Origin: Methylomonas rosea
GTDB taxonomy: Bacteria; Pseudomonadota; Gammaproteobacteria; Methylococcales; Methylomonadaceae
Length of the DNA: 64,000 nucleotides
Direction: 5' to 3'
Assembly (NCBI RefSeq): GCF_024505055.1
Contig: NZ_JANIBL010000019.1
Location: forward strand, 1-64,000
Part shown: piece after piece, positions 27,361 through 37,843 of the stretch
Numbering within the stretch: position 1 is the stretch's first letter
How the letters are laid out: each line of letters opens with the position of its first letter
Translations under genes and position numbers: made by a program
Notes under the pieces: generated by a model
The model's database searches: none
The model's input: only the letters and a program-made list of their open reading frames with translations
What the model was told of the DNA's origin: nothing

Positions 27361-28385
27361 TCATCAACCTTTTGGGTCAGCGCGAGTTCTAGTTTTTCGC
27401 TGATTTTACGAATAACGCCCTGCGCGACTTCCACTTCCGCCAAATGGATGGCGGTTTCGAAAGCCAGTGCGTCGGCGCCGCCGTGGCTTTTGATAACCAG
27501 GCCGCGCAGGCCGATGAAACTGGCGCCGTTATAGAGGCGCGGGTCTATGCTGTCTTTGAAGCGTTTCAGAACGGGGTAGGCAATCAGGCCGGCTAATTTG
27601 GTCAGCCAGTTTTGCGAAAAACTGTCTTTCAGCTTGCCGCCTATCATTTTTGCTGCGCCTTCTATCGATTTCAGGGCCACGTTACCGACGAAACCGTCGG
27701 CGACGATCAAATCGACTTTGACGCTACCGGCATTGATGGAGTTGCCTTCCACATAGCCGATATAATTCAGCCCGGAATTTTCCAGTAATTTCGCGGCGGC
27801 TTTGACCTGTTCGTTGCCTTTCATGTCTTCTTCGCCGATGTTCAGCAAGCCGATACGCGGACGCTCGATGTTTTCCACGGCCTTGACCACTTCTTCGCCC
27901 ATGACGGCAAATTGGTACAGATGTTCGGCACTGGAATCGACATTGGCGCCTAAATCCAGCATGTGGGTGTGGCCGAAAGTAGACGGCAGCGTGGAAATGA
28001 TCGCCGGGCGTTCGATGCCGGGTATCATTTTCAGCACAAAACGGGCAGTCGCCATCAGCGCTCCGGTGTTACCGGCGCTGACGCATGCGTCGGCTTTGCC
28101 TTCCTGGACCAGATTAATCGCTACGCGCATGGAAGAATCTTTTTTGTTCTTCAAGGCTTTTTGCGGCGCTTCGTCCATTTCGACAACTTGCGAGGCGTGT
28201 TGAATACTGATCCGACCTTTAAATTCGACCAGTGCTTGGGATAGCAGGTTACCAAGAACCGCTTCATCGCCAACCATGATCAGATTTAAGTCCGGATTTT
28301 TTCTTAAACAGGCCAGTGAGGCAGGAACGGTAACTTGAGGACCGAAATCCCCGCCCATGGCATCAATTGAGAGAGTTGAGCTCAC
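27357..28385 (-). CDS. plsX: Phosphate acyltransferase PlsX
   Basis: 342 residues, converts acyl-ACP to acyl phosphate for phospholipid synthesis. Family blocks: SIDAMGGDFGPQVTVPAS, DSSMRVAINLVQEGKADACV, SAGNTGALMATARF and the LNIGEEDMKGNEQVKAA segment. Translation appears to start at GTG 28385; no ATG lies upstream in frame, and the first internal ATG would remove the conserved N-terminus. It is downstream of rpmF by about 210 bp and overlaps fabH. Confidence 0.96.
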   Translation of the reverse strand: MSSTLSIDAMGGDFGPQVTVPASLACLRKNPDLNLIMVGDEAVLGNLLSQALVEFKGRISIQHASQVVEMDEAPQKALKNKKDSSMRVAINLVQEGKADACVSAGNTGALMATARFVLKMIPGIERPAIISTLPSTFGHTHMLDLGANVDSSAEHLYQFAVMGEEVVKAVENIERPRIGLLNIGEEDMKGNEQVKAAAKLLENSGLNYIGYVEGNSINAGSVKVDLIVADGFVGNVALKSIEGAAKMIGGKLKDSFSQNWLTKLAGLIAYPVLKRFKDSIDPRLYNGASFIGLRGLVIKSHGGADALAFETAIHLAEVEVAQGVIRKISEKLELALTQKVDE

Positions 28386-28595
28386 GCTTAGGACTAACTC
28401 CAGTAGTTGAAAGGAGCCAACAGCTGTCCAGCGACGCGTTGGCTTACCCAGAGACTATCAATAAATCAAATATTACTGCCCGTCGTGCTGACGATTGCGC
28501 TGGAAAACGCGATACTTGCGGCCGGTCTTGGACTGAGGGCTGCTCGACTCGCCTTGCGAATGGGCTGCGAGTCGGCCTATGGCAGTTTAAAACGA

Positions 28596-28778
28596 TTAAT
28601 CTTCGTCGTTGCCCGCAATGATTTGACGGCCTTTGAAGAAACCGTCCGGCGTCATGTGGTGACGCAGATGGGTTTCGCCGGTCAATGGATCCTGAGCCAG
28701 GGTTTTGCCGACTAATGCATCGTGTGAACGACGTTGACCGCGTCTGGAACGCGATACTTTGCTCTTTTGTACTGCCAT
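28596..28778 (-). CDS. rpmF: 50S ribosomal protein L32
   Basis: A 60-residue basic protein beginning [20 protein letters not shown], the typical L32 N-terminus. It includes [20 protein letters not shown] and the C-terminal GFFKGRQII. The zinc-binding cysteines of some L32 paralogues are absent, as in the E. coli type. It sits between yceD (one base apart) and plsX, the conserved gammaproteobacterial order. Confidence 0.97.
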   Translation of the reverse strand: MAVQKSKVSRSRRGQRRSHDALVGKTLAQDPLTGETHLRHHMTPDGFFKGRQIIAGNDED

Positions 28779-28779
28779 T

Positions 28780-29298
28780 TCAATCTCCAGTTTTTTTAAG
28801 TTTTGCTAAAACAGAAAAAGGGTTGTTAGCCTTAGTCTGACTATCTGTTGCGCTGTAATCGGCATCTTCCGAACGGTTGTGCGCGAGACAATCGTGTTCA
28901 TGCCGAGGGTAGTCGGGCAATGCCAGCAGGATTTCGTCTTCGATCACGGCGTTTAACGATAGGGTGTCGCCGTCCAGCAATAGCGGTTCGCAATCGTCTA
29001 GTTGCTTTGCTTCCTGTAGCGAAGAGACAACAGCCAACTTAAAATCGATATCCAGCGGCCAGGTCAGTGCTTGTAAACAAGACTGACACTCCAGCTCCAC
29101 AACACCCTCGATATGGCCGGCAACGACGATGCGTTTGCCTTCCTTACCAAATTCGATCTTGACGCTAACGCTGCCGCCATGATCGATCACGCTATCAGAC
29201 AAGCGCTCGAGCGCAGCGATTTTTATATCCCCGGATAGCGCGCCACGTCTTTCGGCGAACAATAAGGGATCGATATGGTCGGGAAACTTGTCTGACAT
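28780..29298 (-). CDS. yceD: YceD/DUF177 family protein
   Basis: 172 residues, related to YceD, a conserved partner of L32 production linked to 23S rRNA accumulation in some bacteria and plants. The motif [19 protein letters not shown] with its Cys pair and the acidic [21 protein letters not shown] segment are characteristic. The internal ATG at 29298 ([11 protein letters not shown]) is used; the longer frame overlaps the promoter of the divergent yceF gene. First gene of the yceD-rpmF-plsX-fabHDG run. Confidence 0.92.
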   Translation of the reverse strand: MSDKFPDHIDPLLFAERRGALSGDIKIAALERLSDSVIDHGGSVSVKIEFGKEGKRIVVAGHIEGVVELECQSCLQALTWPLDIDFKLAVVSSLQEAKQLDDCEPLLLDGDTLSLNAVIEDEILLALPDYPRHEHDCLAHNRSEDADYSATDSQTKANNPFSVLAKLKKTGD

Positions 29299-29366
29299 AA
29301 CTGTACAATCATACAGATAACTAACTGTTGCGTCAAACGCACACCTACTCAAACCACTAACTACCG

Positions 29367-29945
29367 ATGACCGCCATAGTCCTTGCCTCGAGTTCGAAAT
29401 ACCGCCGCCAATTGTTGGAAAAGCTGGGTCTTGATTTTCTTAGTTGCAGCAGCGATATTGACGAGCGCCCGCAATCGGGCGAATCGCCTGATGCTTTGGT
29501 ACACAGATTATCGCTGGCTAAGGCTGAAGAAGTCGGCAAAACATACTCAAACCATTTGATAATCGGTTCCGATCAGGTTGCCGTGCTGGACCAAGAAATA
29601 TTGGGAAAGCCCGGCGGGCGCGACGCGGCAATTCAACAACTTGCCAAGCAATCCGGCCGGACCGTGCGATTTTATACCGGCATCTGTGTTTTGAATAGCG
29701 CAACGGGCCGAAGCTTAAGCGATATGGATGTTTGTAGTGTGTATTTCAAAAGGCTGACATCGCCGCAGATTGAAAACTACATCGATCTGGATCAGCCCCT
29801 CGATTGTGCCGGCAGCTTCAAGTCCGAAGGTTTGGGGATCGCGTTATTCAGTAAAATTGTCGGAGAGGATCCTAATGCCTTGGTCGGTTTGCCGTTGATA
29901 AAACTGGTGGCATTGTTGGAAAAATTCGGCGTCGATATTCTCTGA
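29367..29945 (+). CDS. yceF: Maf-family nucleotide pyrophosphatase
   Basis: 192 residues, divergent from yceD as in E. coli, where YceF hydrolyses 7-methyl-GTP. Signature elements are IVLASSSKYRRQLLEKLGL, DERPQSGESPDALVHRLSLAKA, GSDQVAVLDQEILGKPG and DCAGSFKSEGLGI. Maf proteins act as house-cleaning enzymes against modified nucleotides in the cytoplasm. Length and motifs are complete. Confidence 0.95.
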   Translation: MTAIVLASSSKYRRQLLEKLGLDFLSCSSDIDERPQSGESPDALVHRLSLAKAEEVGKTYSNHLIIGSDQVAVLDQEILGKPGGRDAAIQQLAKQSGRTVRFYTGICVLNSATGRSLSDMDVCSVYFKRLTSPQIENYIDLDQPLDCAGSFKSEGLGIALFSKIVGEDPNALVGLPLIKLVALLEKFGVDIL

Positions 29946-29962
29946 TCGGCAGCCGATAGCGT

Positions 29963-30826
29963 TTAATGAAATTTTTTGTTCGGCCCGAGTAATTCAAACA
30001 TCTGCAAAAATTCCTCTTCGACTTGTTCCATCATCGAGATGATTTGCTCTCGAGTTAAACGCACCAGCGTTAACGATTGATTAGAAAACTCCGCAACGGC
30101 TAACTCCAGACCATCGGCTTGTTGGCCGCTATCGACCAGGCGCGCCGCCATATGCAGCAAATGCGCGTCCAATTTGTGCACTTGGGCATCGGCAGGGTTC
30201 AGATAGCAGCCTATGGTTTCGTAGAGGGATTCCGGCAAGCCCCAGGTTTTTAGCAATTCCCCACCAACCTCTGCATGAGTGAAACCAATCAGTTCTTGTT
30301 CGAAGCCGGCCAACAAGGCGCGGTTATGGTTTGCGGCAAGCAATGCTCTTAAATACTGCTCGGGCATTTTTTGACTGAGCAGCAGCGAGCCTATGTCATG
30401 CAATAGACCGGCTAGAAACAGTCTTTCGGTATGCAGCACGGCGCTGGCTTTTGCCAGCAGATGGGCAATGACCGCGCAATGTATGCTGCGCATCCAGAAC
30501 GAAGTCATGTCTATCAGTTCGTCGGGGATTTTTCCGAAGCGATCAACAACCGTGGTCGCCAAAACCAGATTACTTAAGTCGTCGATACCTATCACGGTAA
30601 CGGCCCGGGAAATCGTGTCGATTTTGGCTTGAAAACCGTAGAAAGGACTATTCACTACGCGCAACAAACGTGCGCTCAAAGCAGGGTCCTTGGCGATCAC
30701 CTTGCCGATATCGGCCAGCGAAAAGCGCGAATCGCGGATCATCTCGCTGAGTTGAAAATAAATATCGGGCAGGGAAAACAGTTCGGTCGAGCCGGCAATC
30801 AATTGCTTGATGGCAGCAGCTTTCAA
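29963..30826 (-). CDS. HDOD-domain protein
   Basis: 287 residues, most of it an HDOD domain (a metal-independent relative of HD phosphohydrolases used in signalling). Marks are LFSLPDIYFQLSEMIRD, GKVIAKDPALSARLLRVVNS-PFYG, HLLAKASAV, LFLAGLLHDIGSLLLSQKMP and EVGGELLKTWGLPESLYE. The apparent start is TTG at 30826, directly after the stop of the transglycosylase gene; no nearby ATG preserves the domain. The partner and signal are unknown. It runs co-directional with the upstream transglycosylase and convergent with yceF. Confidence 0.88.
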   Translation of the reverse strand: MKAAAIKQLIAGSTELFSLPDIYFQLSEMIRDSRFSLADIGKVIAKDPALSARLLRVVNSPFYGFQAKIDTISRAVTVIGIDDLSNLVLATTVVDRFGKIPDELIDMTSFWMRSIHCAVIAHLLAKASAVLHTERLFLAGLLHDIGSLLLSQKMPEQYLRALLAANHNRALLAGFEQELIGFTHAEVGGELLKTWGLPESLYETIGCYLNPADAQVHKLDAHLLHMAARLVDSGQQADGLELAVAEFSNQSLTLVRLTREQIISMMEQVEEEFLQMFELLGPNKKFH

Positions 30827-31402
30827 TTAACTTTTCCGATACAGCGCCATGACGTGCTGCACATAATTGCGGGTTTCGGGGTAGGGCGGCACGCTGTTAT
30901 TGTATTTCATTACCGCGCCTTCGCCGGCGTTGTAACCGGCTACCGCCAGCGTCAGATTGGAATTGAACATTGCCAGCAAGTCTTTCAAATAACGGGTGCC
31001 GCCGTCGACATTCTGCTCGGCATCGCGCCGGTCGGTGACGCCGTAACGGCGCGCGGTATCCGGCATTAATTGCATCAAACCCACCGCGCCGGCTGACGAC
31101 ACTGCGTTGGGGTTATAGGCTGATTCGGCTTGGATCACCGCGTGCAGCAATTTGGGGTCCATTTGATGCTTGGCCGCAGCCTTGGCAACCAAATCGTTAA
31201 ATTTGAGTTTATTGCCCGACATAAATTTTAGGTCGCGGCTGTAAGTGCGCGGCCGGGTGCGGATGATCAAGCGGTAATCGAAGCCTTTTTTCGGCTCGTC
31301 GGTGTAATACACCCGACCGCTCGGATCGGTGTATTTGAAAATGTCCGCCCCCGCATCGGTGATTAGCGCTATCGATAGTGTGGCAATCAGCAGGGGTTTC
31401 AT
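30827..31402 (-). CDS. Soluble lytic murein transglycosylase
   Basis: 191 residues with a signal peptide (LLIATLSIALITDAGA). A short DUF4124-like segment follows (IFKYTDPSGRVYYTDEPKKG), and then an SLT domain: catalytic Glu in HAVIQAESAYNPNAVSSAGA, VGLMQLMPDTARRYGV and LAVAGYNAGEGAV. It cleaves peptidoglycan glycan strands in the periplasm. It is followed directly by the HDOD gene, with which it probably shares a transcript. Confidence 0.93.
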   Translation of the reverse strand: MKPLLIATLSIALITDAGADIFKYTDPSGRVYYTDEPKKGFDYRLIIRTRPRTYSRDLKFMSGNKLKFNDLVAKAAAKHQMDPKLLHAVIQAESAYNPNAVSSAGAVGLMQLMPDTARRYGVTDRRDAEQNVDGGTRYLKDLLAMFNSNLTLAVAGYNAGEGAVMKYNNSVPPYPETRNYVQHVMALYRKS

Positions 31403-31426
31403 TGCGTCACCTTTTAACGATTGAAC

Positions 31427-32623
31427 TCATTCAGTCACGCTAATCAGGCTGGCTGCCTGGGCTGCTTTGGCGCGAGCATCGCTGACATTGTCGGCCGTGG
31501 CGAGCGCTACGCCCATGCGCCTTGACACGAAAGCTTCCGGTTTGCCGAACAGCCGAATGTCGGTATCGGCAACAGCCAGGGCTTTTTCCAAATTATGATA
31601 GGTCACGGCTTTGGCGTCTATGCCGCCCAAAATCACCGCGCTGGCAGCGGTTTTATCCAATACGGTGTTGACCGGCAAGCCAAGGATGGCGCGGGCATGC
31701 AAATCAAATTCGCTTTGCCGCTGGCTAGCCATGGTGACCATGCCGGTATCGTGCGGCCTGGGGCTGACTTCACTAAACCAGACTTGATCGCCGGCGATAA
31801 ACAGTTCCACACCAAACAAACCCAAGCCGCCTAGTGCGGTAGTCACTTTGTCGGCAATTTGCTGAGATAAGGCAATAGCTTTGGCGCTCATTGCCTGCGG
31901 TTGCCAACTTTCCCGATAATCGCCGTTTTCCTGACGATGGCCGATAGCCTCGCAGAAATAAGTTTGTACTTGGCCGTTGCTGTCCAGCGCCCGCACTGTA
32001 AGTAGTGTGATTTCAAAATCAAAATCGATCTTGGCTTCCACGATCACCTTGCCGGTGTCGGCGCGGCCGCCAGCCTTGGCGTAATCCCAGGCGGCCTGCA
32101 ACTGATCGGCGTTTTTTACCATGGATTGGCCTTTGCCGGACGAGGACATGGTCGGCTTGATAAAGCAGGGGTAGCCAATGCCGCTATCGACTGCGGATTT
32201 CAGTTGTTCAAAGGTTTCGGCAAATGCGTAGTTCGAGGTCGGTAAACCGAGTTCGGCGGCTGCCAGCTCGCGGATGCCCTCGCGGTTCATCGTCAATTGA
32301 ATCGCCCTGGCGTTGGGTACGATGGTGGTGTGGCCTTGTGCTTCAATCTCCGCCAGCGCGTCGGTGGCAATCGCTTCTATTTCGGGGATGATGTAATGCG
32401 GCTGTTCCGCAGCAATCAGGGTTTTTACCGCCGCTGCATCGGTCATATCTATCACGTGGCGGCGGTGCGCGACTTGCATGGCCGGCGCACCGGCGTAACG
32501 ATCAACGGCAATCACTTCCACGCCATAGCGTTGCAGGGAAATGGCGATTTCTTTGCCTAATTCGCCGCTGCCTAGTAATAAAGCTTTGGTGGCGCTGACG
32601 CTGTCAGGGGTGCCTATTTTCAT
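31427..32623 (-). CDS. purT: Formate-dependent GAR transformylase
   Basis: 398-residue ATP-grasp enzyme making formyl-glycinamide ribonucleotide from formate, ATP and GAR, an alternative to PurN in purine synthesis. Marks: [57 protein letters not shown] and [12 protein letters not shown]. Use of formate suits a methylotroph, where formate is an oxidation intermediate, although purT is also common elsewhere. Start overlaps the upstream MutS-like gene by 4 bp. Confidence 0.96.
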   Translation of the reverse strand: MKIGTPDSVSATKALLLGSGELGKEIAISLQRYGVEVIAVDRYAGAPAMQVAHRRHVIDMTDAAAVKTLIAAEQPHYIIPEIEAIATDALAEIEAQGHTTIVPNARAIQLTMNREGIRELAAAELGLPTSNYAFAETFEQLKSAVDSGIGYPCFIKPTMSSSGKGQSMVKNADQLQAAWDYAKAGGRADTGKVIVEAKIDFDFEITLLTVRALDSNGQVQTYFCEAIGHRQENGDYRESWQPQAMSAKAIALSQQIADKVTTALGGLGLFGVELFIAGDQVWFSEVSPRPHDTGMVTMASQRQSEFDLHARAILGLPVNTVLDKTAASAVILGGIDAKAVTYHNLEKALAVADTDIRLFGKPEAFVSRRMGVALATADNVSDARAKAAQAASLISVTE

Positions 32624-34212
32624 GATTTTGCTAGGTAGTTATCGATGTCTTGTTTGGAAAAACCGATTTTTTTCGCGACCCGGTCGGCGTGGCTGACTCT
32701 GGAAATGCCGGCGATCAATTTAAATGTCGGCAAGTCGTCGGCAAATTCCACTTGTTTGGGGACCGCGATTTTTCTTTTCACAAACTCGTCTACTAATTGA
32801 TGGTTATGGGTAATTAAAATGGTGCTGTTGCCTTTGCGGTAAAAACCGTCCAGCACGTCGATAGAAGACTGCATCTTCTCTTCAAAGGTAGTGCCTTCCG
32901 CCATTTCGTCAAGCACGACCAAGCTTTTAGCGGTGCTGGCCAGGAAAATATCGCGGGTTCGCTTCAGTTCGGTACCAAAACGGCCTTCGCCGTCGTCGAG
33001 GTGACTGATTTCCGGGCATTGATAGAAAATTCGATCAGCAACGCTCAAGCTGGCGGCTTGGGCCGGCACGAAACAGCCGATCTGCGCCAGCAATTGAATT
33101 TGCGTGACGGTTTTGCAAAATGCAGTTTTGCCGCCGCTGTTGGGGCCGGTCACGCAGACCAGACGTTCGTCGTCCATACTAAAATCGTTGCCCACATAAG
33201 CTGGGTTTTTCTGGCCTAGTACCGGGTTTTTCGCGGCCACCAATCTGATGTTATGGCGTTCGCTGGCGTTAAGTTCCGGCAGCACCATCTCGCTGCCGTA
33301 ATCTTCGGCGTATTTGATAAAAGCCAGCAACTCGTCGAGTTGGCCCAGACCATCCAGCATATCACCGAGCGTCTGCGAATTTTTATAGATGTTGCGTAGC
33401 GGAATGATGCAGTTGTCTCGGTCGTAACCGCCAATAACCGGAATATAAGCCAAGGCCAAAGGCAAGAAAAACACCGAAGCCACCGACAAACCGTCGCGGG
33501 TGACCTGGAACATATCTGTGGGGAAAATCTGCATCAAGCCCCAAATGGCAGCGATCAGCAAGCCAATCAGCATCGGTTTGAACAGGGTGGGCCGGAAGAT
33601 GGTGGCAGGGGAGAACGAGTTTTTGCGTTCTTCCTTGCTTTGCAGGCCTTTCTCGCTGTTATAGACCGGGCCGACCATCAGCGAATACTCGTTGCTGTGG
33701 GAAAAATTGCCGATTTTTTCGAAGACGCTTTGCAGGTAAGGGCTTTGCGGCTTACCGGAGTTGTAGATTGCCCCGACCAAATTCAAAACCACGCGCACAC
33801 CACGCACATATTGTTTGTAGCCGTAACCTTCGATTTGATGGTCTTCGCGAGCCGTGCCGAAACCGCCGAGAAATTCGCCGAATAATAATAAATAAAGTTT
33901 GTTTTCCGACGCGGCGGCATTGGCGACGATGTTTTCGACGTTGGCGCGCACATCCGGATTGTCTTGAATTTCCCGTACCGCCGCTTGTTTGGCGGCTATC
34001 GCCTCCAGATTGTCTAGGGGTTGGCTGAGCGAACGATACAGCACGGTTTTACCGGCGGTGGTGCTGGCATAGTTAACGTAATCGAACAGCTCGTCCACTT
34101 CAATGGTGTTAAACGCGCCCTGATCGATAACGCCTTCACCGGTAGGCAAGGGTTGGCTTGTGCGCACTGCCGGCCATTCGTCGTTCCAGCTTTGTAAGAT
34201 GTTTTGTTGCAT
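32620..34212 (-). CDS. Membrane-anchored MutS-like ATPase
   Basis: 530 residues. The C-terminal 220 residues form a MutS-type ATPase: Walker [17 protein letters not shown], Walker [31 protein letters not shown]. The N-terminal part has a MutS lever/core-like helical region ([20 protein letters not shown]) but no mismatch-recognition domain. Two hydrophobic stretches in the middle ([20 protein letters not shown] and [16 protein letters not shown]) look like membrane segments. It therefore belongs to the divergent MutS-related families, not classical repair MutS. Its role is unknown. It overlaps purT by 4 bp. Confidence 0.82.
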   Translation of the reverse strand: MQQNILQSWNDEWPAVRTSQPLPTGEGVIDQGAFNTIEVDELFDYVNYASTTAGKTVLYRSLSQPLDNLEAIAAKQAAVREIQDNPDVRANVENIVANAAASENKLYLLLFGEFLGGFGTAREDHQIEGYGYKQYVRGVRVVLNLVGAIYNSGKPQSPYLQSVFEKIGNFSHSNEYSLMVGPVYNSEKGLQSKEERKNSFSPATIFRPTLFKPMLIGLLIAAIWGLMQIFPTDMFQVTRDGLSVASVFFLPLALAYIPVIGGYDRDNCIIPLRNIYKNSQTLGDMLDGLGQLDELLAFIKYAEDYGSEMVLPELNASERHNIRLVAAKNPVLGQKNPAYVGNDFSMDDERLVCVTGPNSGGKTAFCKTVTQIQLLAQIGCFVPAQAASLSVADRIFYQCPEISHLDDGEGRFGTELKRTRDIFLASTAKSLVVLDEMAEGTTFEEKMQSSIDVLDGFYRKGNSTILITHNHQLVDEFVKRKIAVPKQVEFADDLPTFKLIAGISRVSHADRVAKKIGFSKQDIDNYLAKS

Positions 34213-34244
34213 ATTACCCCCGGTTTTTATGTGCCGCGCTTTAT

Positions 34245-35228
34245 TTAGTGCACGGTTTTGATTAAATCAAGCATCACCTCGACATGAGCGTCGCTGTCGT
34301 TTAAACACGGAATGTAGCTATAGGTCTCACCGCCGGCTTCCAGAAAAACTTCCTGGTTGGCGATGGCGATCTCTTCCAGCGTTTCCAGACAGTCTACCGA
34401 GAATCCCGGACAAATCACGTCCACGTTCTTGATGCCTTGTTGCGGCAATTCCTGCAACACTTCCACGCAATAGGGTTTTAGCCATTCGGCTTTGCCGAAG
34501 CGCGATTGAAACACCAGTTTCCATTGTTGGTCGTTCAGTCCCAACTGCTCGGCGAGCAGGCGGCCCGTGGTTTGGCATTGATAGAAATATGGGTCGCCCC
34601 ATTCTGTCAGTTTGGCCGGCAAGCCGTGAAACGACAGCAGTAATAATTCGGCTTGGCCGTTGGCTTGCCAATGCTGGCGCACTGATTGCGCCAAGGCTTC
34701 GATGTAACTGGGGTGTTCATGAAAGTCGCTGATGAAATGCAGGCCGGGCATGTGTCGCCAGCTGACAAATTCCTCTGCAACCACGTCGAAAATCGAAGCG
34801 GTGGTGGTGGAGGAATACTGCGGATACAAAGGCAGGATGACGATTTCGTGGACACCTTGTTTCTGAAAGTTTTGCAGCTTTTCCCGCAAGGCCGGCTTGC
34901 CGTAGCGCATCGCGCAGTCGATGACTAAATTGGTGCCATCGACGCCCGCAAAACCTTGCAACTTGGCGGTCAGCTTTTCGGTGAATACGATCAAGGGCGA
35001 GCCTTGTTCGGTCCAGATCGACTGATAGGCATGCGCCGATTTTTTGGGGCGAAACGGCAGTACGAACAGATTCAGAATCAGCCACCATAGCGGTCTTGGC
35101 AGATTGACCACCCGCGGGTCGCCGAGAAACTCGCGCAGGAAGCGGCGCACATCGCCGGTTTTTGGGGAAGCGGGTGAGCCCAGGTTGACCAGCAATACCC
35201 CAACTTTTTTCGCGCTTGTGTCGGTCAT
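34245..35228 (-). CDS. hemH: Ferrochelatase
   Basis: 327 residues, inserts ferrous iron into protoporphyrin IX, the last step of heme synthesis. Diagnostic blocks: VGVLLVNLGSPASPKTGDVR, AMRYGKPALREKL, ILPLYPQYSSTTTASIFD, catalytic His in LLLSFHGLPAKLTEWGDPYF, FQSRFGKAEWLKPY and CPGFSVDCLETLEE. Co-directional with folE, five bases upstream. Confidence 0.97.
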   Translation of the reverse strand: MTDTSAKKVGVLLVNLGSPASPKTGDVRRFLREFLGDPRVVNLPRPLWWLILNLFVLPFRPKKSAHAYQSIWTEQGSPLIVFTEKLTAKLQGFAGVDGTNLVIDCAMRYGKPALREKLQNFQKQGVHEIVILPLYPQYSSTTTASIFDVVAEEFVSWRHMPGLHFISDFHEHPSYIEALAQSVRQHWQANGQAELLLLSFHGLPAKLTEWGDPYFYQCQTTGRLLAEQLGLNDQQWKLVFQSRFGKAEWLKPYCVEVLQELPQQGIKNVDVICPGFSVDCLETLEEIAIANQEVFLEAGGETYSYIPCLNDSDAHVEVMLDLIKTVH

Positions 35229-35233
35229 GTTTT

Positions 35234-35776
35234 TCAGCGATTGATCAGGTTCAGGAATTCGGAGCGGGTGCTGATTTCTTCTCTAAAGATGCCCAGCATC
35301 ACCGACGTGGTCATCACCGAGTTTTGTTTTTCCACGCCGCGCATCATCATGCAGAGATGTTTGGCTTCGATGACCACCGCCACGCCGCGGGCGTCGATGG
35401 CTGTTTCCACTGCCTTGGCGATCTGCCGAGTCAATTGTTCCTGAATTTGCAGGCGGCGACCATACATATCAACGATCCGTGCCAACTTGGACAAGCCCAA
35501 GACTTTGCCTTTAGGCAGGTAGCCGATGTGGCATTTACCGATGAAAGGTAATAGATGATGCTCGCATAAGGAGTAAAGCTCGATGTCTTTCACGATCACC
35601 ATGTCTTCGGTGTCGGCTTGAAATATCGCGCCGTTCAATACCTCTTCCAGGGTTTTTTCGTAACCGTTATTCAGGAATTTAAAGGCTTTCGCGGCACGTT
35701 TTGGCGTGTCCCGCAAACCTTCCCGATTCACGTCTTCGCCTATTGCTTGAATGATTTTGGAGAAATATTCTTCCAT
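35234..35776 (-). CDS. folE: GTP cyclohydrolase I
   Basis: 180 residues, converts GTP to dihydroneopterin triphosphate for folate and, in methylotrophs, tetrahydromethanopterin-type cofactors. The zinc site is visible in [20 protein letters not shown] and in the later [26 protein letters not shown] and [20 protein letters not shown] complete the family signature. A good ribosome binding site (GGGGGCGGC region) precedes the ATG. Sits between dusA and hemH. Confidence 0.97.
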   Translation of the reverse strand: MEEYFSKIIQAIGEDVNREGLRDTPKRAAKAFKFLNNGYEKTLEEVLNGAIFQADTEDMVIVKDIELYSLCEHHLLPFIGKCHIGYLPKGKVLGLSKLARIVDMYGRRLQIQEQLTRQIAKAVETAIDARGVAVVIEAKHLCMMMRGVEKQNSVMTTSVMLGIFREEISTRSEFLNLINR

Positions 35777-35815
35777 TGCCGCCCCCGAGTAAAAAAATGT
35801 CGTGAGTATACAGCA

Positions 35816-36820
35816 TCAAACTGTAAATTCTAAGGCGTCCAAAATCACCTGGCTGCCGGCTCCAAAACGGGTGGCGTTTTCGCTGAGATGGCGGCGCCAG
35901 GCGCGCGCGCCATCGACACCATGAAACAGACCCAACATATGCCGGGCAATGCAATGCAGTCTCACGCCTTGTTGCAATTGTTGTTCTATGTAAGGCAGCA
36001 TGGCCAATACCGTCTCTTGCCGCGACTGGATAGGATGCTCGTCATCGAACAAGCGCCGGTCGACATCCGCCAATAAATAGGGATTGTGATAAACCTCCCT
36101 TCCAAGCATCACGCCGTCGACTTGTGCCAATAAATCCAGCGAGCTATCCAAGGATTCGATGCCGCCATTGATGACGATCTTTAGCATGGGGAAATCTTGC
36201 TTCAACTGAAACACCACGTCATAACGCAGTGGCGGCACGTCACGATTCTGTTTGGGCGACAGGCCGGACAACCAGGCTTTGCGGGCATGGACGATAAACG
36301 TCTCGCAACCGGCCGCCGCCACAGTTTTTATGAAATGTGTCAGCTCGTCGTAGGAATCGCGATCATCGATACCGATCCGCGACTTCACAGTCACCGGCAT
36401 CGATACCGCTTGGCGCATCGCTGCTACGCACTCTGCGACCAATTCGGGTTCGGCCATCAAGCAGGCGCCGAAGCGGCCATTTTGCACTCGGTCGCTGGGG
36501 CAGCCGACGTTTAAATTGACCTCGTCATAACCATAATCGGCGGCAATTTTTGCGCATTCGGCTAAATCCGGAGGATTACTGCCACCCAATTGCAAAGCCA
36601 CCGGGTGTTCTGTTTGATTGAACTGTAAATGCCGGTCGCGGTTCCCATACAAAATTGCGCCGGTTGTGACCATTTCAGTGTATAGCAGGGCATGTCGGGA
36701 TAAAGCTCTATGAAAATGCCGACAGTGTCGGTCAGTCCAATCCAGCATGGGGGCTACGGAGAATCTACAGGCTAGGTTTTTGTCAGCTTGTGGTCGTACA
36801 TGGACGCGGTCAGCGGTCAT
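35816..36820 (-). CDS. dusA: tRNA-dihydrouridine synthase A
   Basis: 334-residue FMN enzyme reducing U20/U20a in tRNA D-loops. Evidence: [20 protein letters not shown] at the N-terminus, the catalytic Cys in [50 protein letters not shown] and NGGIESL. ACLMAEP after the catalytic motif identifies subclass A. No abnormalities. Confidence 0.96.
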   Translation of the reverse strand: MTADRVHVRPQADKNLACRFSVAPMLDWTDRHCRHFHRALSRHALLYTEMVTTGAILYGNRDRHLQFNQTEHPVALQLGGSNPPDLAECAKIAADYGYDEVNLNVGCPSDRVQNGRFGACLMAEPELVAECVAAMRQAVSMPVTVKSRIGIDDRDSYDELTHFIKTVAAAGCETFIVHARKAWLSGLSPKQNRDVPPLRYDVVFQLKQDFPMLKIVINGGIESLDSSLDLLAQVDGVMLGREVYHNPYLLADVDRRLFDDEHPIQSRQETVLAMLPYIEQQLQQGVRLHCIARHMLGLFHGVDGARAWRRHLSENATRFGAGSQVILDALEFTV

Positions 36821-36954
36821 CGATGGTTCTGGTAGTTGGGAAGCAGGATTTAAATTCGGTGACTTTATTATACTGTGCCGGACTGAATAAAAACGGCATT
36901 AGGCAATCAGGCATTGATGAGGCTGAAAGAGCAAAGCGGTAGGACAGGAAAATA

Positions 36955-37128
36955 TCAGTCGGCTTTACCCGTGTAAATCTTGTCGACCAGTTCTTTAAAC
37001 CACCGCGGCCTAAAGATCACCACGTACAAACCGATGCTGCTGGTAATCGGGATTGGGCCGATGCTAAACAGCATGAATACGATAAAGGCTATCGCGCATT
37101 GGATTCTGGTCAGGCTTGTCGGATTCAT
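36955..37128 (-). CDS. 57-residue membrane protein, too short for usual gene calling
   Basis: Not recognised. It begins MNPTSLTRIQCAIAFIVFML, has two hydrophobic segments (CAIAFIVFMLFSIG and PITSSIGLYVVIF) separated by a Pro-Ile turn, then a cytoplasmic tail RPRWFKELVDKIYTGKAD. A clean start, helix-hairpin pattern and charged tail argue for a genuine small inner-membrane protein. The ribosome binding site (GGGG) is weak. It stands alone between dusA and the next orphan; 36821-36954 holds nothing I can identify. Confidence 0.55.
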   Translation of the reverse strand: MNPTSLTRIQCAIAFIVFMLFSIGPIPITSSIGLYVVIFRPRWFKELVDKIYTGKAD

Positions 37129-37310
37129 ATTGCCCCGCCGGTGTTAGGAAATGCTAAAAGCTAACACGATGTAGACAAATGCTGCTTATGGGAGCGAAAA
37201 AATCCTCGGTGCCGTTTTGCAATAGTGTTGTCGAGTTGCTTGGGATTCGGGATTGACTATCTGGTTTGTCCGCGCGGACGTTTCAATATTACGCAGATTG
37301 CCGAAAGTGT

Positions 37311-37619
37311 TCATCTATACTGTTTACTGGATCTGCTCTCAGTTAGGTTGCCGGCGCATTTGCTGTTCGTTTGTTTGGCATGAAAGCGGTGGAGCGAATT
37401 ACCAACCGGCTGGACCAAAGCATGAGTGCCGGGTTTGAGCGGGCGTGAGGCAAGTGCGTTAATTATTTCCATGCTGCCCACGCATTGCTTGTGCTTCGGC
37501 ATGGTTGCGGCGGGGGCGTTTTGGGTGGCTAGAAATACGCCGATAATGATCAGCAAAAAGCTTATGCCGCAACGCTTTAGCTCGCGTACACAGGTTTTCA
37601 GGATTTCTTCGGAATTCAT
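37311..37619 (-). CDS. Small exported or anchored orphan protein
   Basis: Unrecognised, 102 residues. AGGAGAC lies five bases before the ATG, a strong ribosome binding site. A hydrophobic helix CGISFLLIIIGVFLATQNAPA near residues 17-37 is a membrane anchor or signal; a Lys/His-rich part with a Cys pair (KQCVGSM and SKCAGNL) follows. Nothing in 37129-37310 or 37620-37843 looks coding. Confidence 0.5.
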   Translation of the reverse strand: MNSEEILKTCVRELKRCGISFLLIIIGVFLATQNAPAATMPKHKQCVGSMEIINALASRPLKPGTHALVQPVGNSLHRFHAKQTNSKCAGNLTESRSSKQYR

Positions 37620-37843
37620 AGTTTGTCTCCTAATGTTGGGGTTATAAAAACTTTGCGAGCAGACCTTTTAATGCGCAAACAGGTGTGAATGCTTTAGAAA
37701 TTATCGCCAATGCTTTTGCTGTGACCGGCAAAAGGTTGAATAACCACTCTAATTCGCGACCCGGTTGAACCTAGTCTCAAGCCTAACGATAGTTATCGGC
37801 TGCCGTTTATCGTTGCGCAGCCAGACTTATAACAAGGCAATGC

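Noticed and set aside
29944..29956. Short palindrome ATCGGCaGCCGAT between yceF and the HDOD gene
   Set aside because: Stem of six with no T-tract; too weak to call a terminator.
37253..37438. 61-residue plus-strand ORF
   Set aside because: No ribosome binding site and overlaps a better-supported minus-strand gene.
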